A stretch of 16,727 nucleotides of DNA from Phycisphaeraceae bacterium (GTDB taxonomy: Bacteria; Planctomycetota; Phycisphaerae; Phycisphaerales; UBA1924): positions 1 through 16,727 of the forward strand of contig WUAK01000020.1 in assembly GCA_009827205.1 (NCBI GenBank), written 5' to 3'. Made by a program: the position numbers and the translations under genes. Under the pieces are notes generated by a model. It was not told the DNA's origin. It was given only the letters and a program-made list of their open reading frames with translations, and did not search any database. This document shows, one piece after another, positions 14,303-16,727 of this stretch (positions are counted from its first letter, which is position 1; every line of letters begins with the position of its first letter).

Positions 14303-15451
14303 TTATGACCCGTCTTCGGGTTCGTTGGCGCTGTCTTCCGAAGTTTCGACGCGTACGGGGGACTGGCTCGAGCGTGGATCCCAGTAATTGATCGCGCCAC
14401 CGGGTCGAGAGCCAACGAGTTCGAGGCGGGTATTGGCCTGCCCGTCAGAGATGATGAAGAGCCCGTCGCCCTCGGGAGAGGCGTAGGACTCGACGACGGT
14501 GGCATCCTTCGCGTTGCTGAGATAGAACGCCCCGCCGTCGTCGTCCACGCTGAGGACCACGCGGTTGTCACCCGAGTCGTCTCGGACGGCGGACACGCCG
14601 CGCCCGTTGGGATCTACGAAGCTCCCGAGGACGGTTACGTCGTTGTTGTTTGAGAGGAAGATCGAGCCGCCGTCCTCGTCGCATCCGATTTCGGTGAGCT
14701 GCTGCTCGTTCTCGTTGAAAATGGAAAGCCGGCCCCTGCCTTCGGGCGAGTTGTACGCCCAGAGCCCGAGCATGCCGTCGTTGTTGTAGAGGCTGATCGA
14801 ACCCCCGTCCTCATCGCACGAGAGGAGCGCACCTTGCTGACCGCCGCTGCGTCCACGCACGGCGAGCAGCCCTCGAAGGTCCGCGTCGGCAAACGACTCG
14901 ACCACGACCGACCCGACGTTGTTGTACAGCTGAAAGAGCCCGCCTTCCGGGTCGGCACCCAGAGTCAGCTGGGTGGCGCCGTCGGCGTTGCCGATCTGGA
15001 GATCCCCAGCGTTCGACCCGGTTATGCCCAGCGTAAGTGCCTCGAAACCGTTGCTGTTGTTGAGCGTGACGCGAGCGCCGTCTTGTGACGAACCGAGAAC
15101 AACCAGTTTGTTGCCCTTGTCGTCACCCATTAAGAGCAAGCCCGACTGATCGGTGTTGGCGTACGTCTCGAAGACAGGCATGCCCTTTACGTTGTTGACG
15201 AAGATCATCCCGCCGTCGGCATCCTGGCCGAGCTGGACGAGGATGTTGCCCTCGTCGTCAACGACGTGGAGCTGCTTCGTCGTAATGGTGTCCATCACTC
15301 TGTTGGTGATCGGGCCTGCCGCGATCGCCGCAGCACACGTCAGCCCCATGCCGAGCGCGACAGCCGTCAGCTTCCAACGCTTCTTACTTTGCGTGAGCGC
15401 GTCCATGCGACTTTCGAGGCGTGCGATCCGGTCGAGTGTGCTCTGGTCCAT
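14303..15451 (-). CDS. Membrane-anchored protein of about seven 45-residue beta-rich repeats, function unknown
   Basis: A 382-residue protein I do not recognise. Residues 1-20 form a short amphipathic, coiled-coil-like helix; KKRWK at 23-27 then a hydrophobic segment (about 27-46) fit a type II membrane anchor with the rest outside. From residue 61 the sequence repeats: units at 61-104, 105-149, 150-194, 195-240, 241-285, 286-330 and a partial unit 331-363. Each unit runs: a hydrophobic strand, a polar turn with Gly or Asn, a second strand ending near Leu-Gly, a DxDGG turn, a strand ending in NN or N, another strand, and a closing Gly. The clearest turns are DEDGGSISLYNN and DEDGGSIFLSNN. A beta-solenoid or a seven-bladed propeller would both fit. 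The tail (364-382) is acidic. GGAG lies seven bases before the ATG. It is followed 10 bp later by the J-domain gene. Confidence 0.88.
   Translation of the reverse strand: MDQSTLDRIARLESRMDALTQSKKRWKLTAVALGMGLTCAAAIAAGPITNRVMDTITTKQLHVVDDEGNILVQLGQDADGGMIFVNNVKGMPVFETYANTDQSGLLLMGDDKGNKLVVLGSSQDGARVTLNNSNGFEALTLGITGSNAGDLQIGNADGATQLTLGADPEGGLFQLYNNVGSVVVESFADADLRGLLAVRGRSGGQQGALLSCDEDGGSISLYNNDGMLGLWAYNSPEGRGRLSIFNENEQQLTEIGCDEDGGSIFLSNNNDVTVLGSFVDPNGRGVSAVRDDSGDNRVVLSVDDDGGAFYLSNAKDATVVESYASPEGDGLFIISDGQANTRLELVGSRPGGAINYWDPRSSQSPVRVETSEDSANEPEDGS
14363..15271 (-). repeat. Protein-coding tandem repeats, about 135 bp each
   Basis: This span encodes residues 61-363 of the membrane-anchored protein: six full units of 44-46 residues and a partial seventh. 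Units align by the DxDGG turn and the following Asn. The DNA copies have diverged, so this is an old protein repeat and not a recent DNA duplication; only short runs around the DEDGG codons (near 14660-14690 and 14800-14820) look alike at base level. Confidence 0.75.
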
Positions 15452-15513
15452 GAAGAAACTCCATCACATAAGTACATGTTGGCGCACTGTACCAGATCGG
15501 CTCGAGCCCATAT

Positions 15514-15537
15514 GAAACAGACCCGCCTGAGCGGGTC
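15514..15537 (-). terminator. Rho-independent terminator after the CpeT-FKBP gene
   Basis: A perfect 7-bp stem (15520-15526 with 15531-15537; GACCCGC against GCGGGTC) around a 4-base loop, followed on the minus strand by TGTTTC. It lies 31-48 bases past the stop of the CpeT-FKBP gene and 63 or more bases before the repeat-protein start, so the two genes are probably separate transcription units or partly uncoupled. Confidence 0.7.
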
Positions 15538-15567
15538 CGTTCGTGGAATCAAATCAAACTTTGGTAT

Positions 15568-16677
15568 TCACTCGCCCTGAGTGTCAGCCTCGTCCAACGT
15601 CTCGCCTTCGGCGGGGCCGACTTCCTGCTCGACCTTCTCGACGAAGACGCACTCGATATCGAAAACGATGTCAGAGTTCGGGGGGACGCGCTGGATGGAG
15701 CGGTTGCCCCAGGCCAGCGGCGATGGGACGAAGACACGCATGCGGTCGCCCTTTGACATGCCCTCGACAGCGCGGAGCCAACCCTGGACCATCCCGCCCG
15801 GGTACTGGTAACGGAAAGGCTCACCACGATCGAACGATGCATCGAACTTTGTACCGTCAGAAAGCTTGGCGACATAGTCGACGACGATGAAGTCGCCCTC
15901 TTCGACGGGGTTCTCTGTGACATCACGGAATGTGGTGACGATGAGTCCGTCGTTGTAGCGGTCGACCTTCACGAGGTCATCTGCCTTGACGAACTCAACG
16001 GGGCTTTCGCTGCCGACTTCCCAGGCGACATCACCGTTTGCGTCGTAACCGACGTCGCTGATGCTGATCGAGTCGCCGCTGAAGCTGACCGAGCTGGTCA
16101 TCTGCACCGCGCCACCCCTGTGGTCGGGGTACGCCGCGGGCGAGGAACCCGAGAAGCCTGCGCCGTCGGGTTTCAGATCGATGTCCATCGTCGGGAAGAA
16201 CTCTGCTGCGGTGAGCGTCCTTGGGAACACCTCGGGGGTGTAGGCCATGCCCAGCAGCGCAGTCGCGGCTTGCGGGTCGCGAAGATCAAACGTGCGCAGA
16301 CGCAGCTCACCCTTGAAGCGGTAAAGCTGGAAGATTGCCTGGCGGTACGGCGAGGCGGTGTCGTCCGCGCGAGCGATCTCGACGTAGAGAGCGTTCTCGA
16401 GACCGGCGATCGTCGCGGGGCCGATGGCCATCGCGATGTCGGTCTCGCCGTTGGTGCCGAACTCACGGACCGTTGCGCTGGTCTTCCAGACACCGGTCAG
16501 CATCTGGGCAGCCTTTGCGATCTCATCGTCGGAGTAGTTGGTTGTGATCTCGGGGGCATCCACGAGCTGAGGCTCGGGAGCGGGCTGAGCCTCGGCCGCC
16601 GCTTCGTCCTGCGAGAGTGCTTGGCCGCTTATGAGAGCGAGCCCGACGATCGGTGCTGTGATCCAGCGTCGTTTCAT
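15568..16677 (-). CDS. Secreted CpeT/CpcT-like domain fused to an FKBP-type peptidyl-prolyl isomerase
   Basis: A 369-residue exported protein. Residues 1-23 are a signal peptide (cut near ALSQ-D), followed by an Ala/Pro/Glu-rich linker. Residues about 55-220 resemble the CpeT/CpcT (DUF1001) fold: TGVWKTS, ALYVEIARADDTASPYRQAI, LYRFKGELRLRTFDL, and the closing SISISDVGYDANGDVAWE. In cyanobacteria this family attaches bilins to phycobiliproteins; here there are no cysteines in this domain and no phycobiliprotein gene nearby, so lyase activity is unlikely. Residues about 257-349 are an FKBP domain: VDYVAKLSDGTKFDASFDRG, the GGMVQGW pocket segment with Trp300, MSKGDRMRVFVP, and VPPNSDIVFDIE. The LAYG tyrosine of FKBP12 (Tyr82) is Trp323 here, so isomerase activity may be altered. 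The tail is acidic. AGGAG lies nine bases before the ATG. A hairpin terminator follows. Confidence 0.88.
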   Translation of the reverse strand: MKRRWITAPIVGLALISGQALSQDEAAAEAQPAPEPQLVDAPEITTNYSDDEIAKAAQMLTGVWKTSATVREFGTNGETDIAMAIGPATIAGLENALYVEIARADDTASPYRQAIFQLYRFKGELRLRTFDLRDPQAATALLGMAYTPEVFPRTLTAAEFFPTMDIDLKPDGAGFSGSSPAAYPDHRGGAVQMTSSVSFSGDSISISDVGYDANGDVAWEVGSESPVEFVKADDLVKVDRYNDGLIVTTFRDVTENPVEEGDFIVVDYVAKLSDGTKFDASFDRGEPFRYQYPGGMVQGWLRAVEGMSKGDRMRVFVPSPLAWGNRSIQRVPPNSDIVFDIECVFVEKVEQEVGPAEGETLDEADTQGE

Positions 16678-16727
16678 GGTGATTCTCTCCTGCCGGTGTG
16701 TACGGGCCCGGCGAGATCGGGAGAGCG

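Noticed and set aside
14293..14571. Longer J-protein start giving 413 residues
   Set aside because: The added 93 residues are Ser/Thr/Pro-rich out-of-frame translation of the repeat-protein gene; the family start MAKRDYYDVLG lies at 14292.
14363..15271. Tandem repeats considered as a CRISPR or DNA satellite
   Set aside because: The repetition is at protein level with a 45-codon period inside an open frame; DNA copies are diverged and there are no spacers.
15568..16677. Functional phycobilin lyase and hence a phototroph
   Set aside because: The CpeT-like domain has no cysteine, and no phycobiliprotein, bilin or photosystem gene is present in the window.

Overview
The window looks like chromosomal DNA from a high-GC planctomycete, most likely of the Phycisphaerae. 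The evidence is indirect: a short C-terminal surface-sorting tail with a VPAP motif and an RRRR end, a group of lineage-type secreted proteins (a protein with a pseudopilin-like C-terminal module, and a CpeT-like domain in a cell with no other phototrophy gene), a stand-alone UVR-motif protein, and a sigma-70 factor with the GSWWIKQ and RPIHVPAY variants. No 16S rRNA or other marker is present, so the assignment is an inference.

Layout, left to right. (1) 1-1740, plus strand: a tandem ACT-domain protein, then an exported TlpA-like thioredoxin with an alpha-helical C-terminal extension, ending at a clear hairpin terminator. (2) 1763-5407, minus strand: a sigma-70 factor, a secreted protein of unknown function, and thioredoxin reductase TrxB, which converges on the TlpA gene. 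(3) 5801-6637, plus strand: a UVR-motif protein, divergent from the sigma gene across about 390 bp and overlapping the next gene tail-to-tail by 4 bp. (4) 6634-10378, minus strand: MnmG (tRNA wobble-uridine modification) followed by a CPA2 cation/proton antiporter whose start overlaps the end of mnmG. (5) 10398-11752, plus strand: a GNAT acetyltransferase head-to-head with mnmG, then a lower-GC secreted gene with its own promoter. (6) 11753-16677, minus strand: a secreted CpeT-FKBP fusion, a membrane-anchored protein made of about seven 45-residue repeats, a CbpA-type J-domain chaperone, and a polyprenyl-phosphate sugar-1-phosphate transferase that starts exopolysaccharide or O-antigen synthesis.

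Most genes are housekeeping or lineage-typical. Three themes recur: thiol-disulfide chemistry (TlpA, TrxB), protein folding (FKBP, J protein), and the envelope (sugar transferase, repeat protein, surface-sorted protein, antiporter). I see no CRISPR array, transposase, integrase, phage gene, toxin-antitoxin pair, defence island, tRNA or rRNA. The least-described items are the CpeT-FKBP fusion and the 45-residue repeat protein. Neither amounts to a demonstrated new system. Gene packing is very tight: convergent genes share stop bases or abut with no gap, and one divergent pair leaves 19 bp or less.
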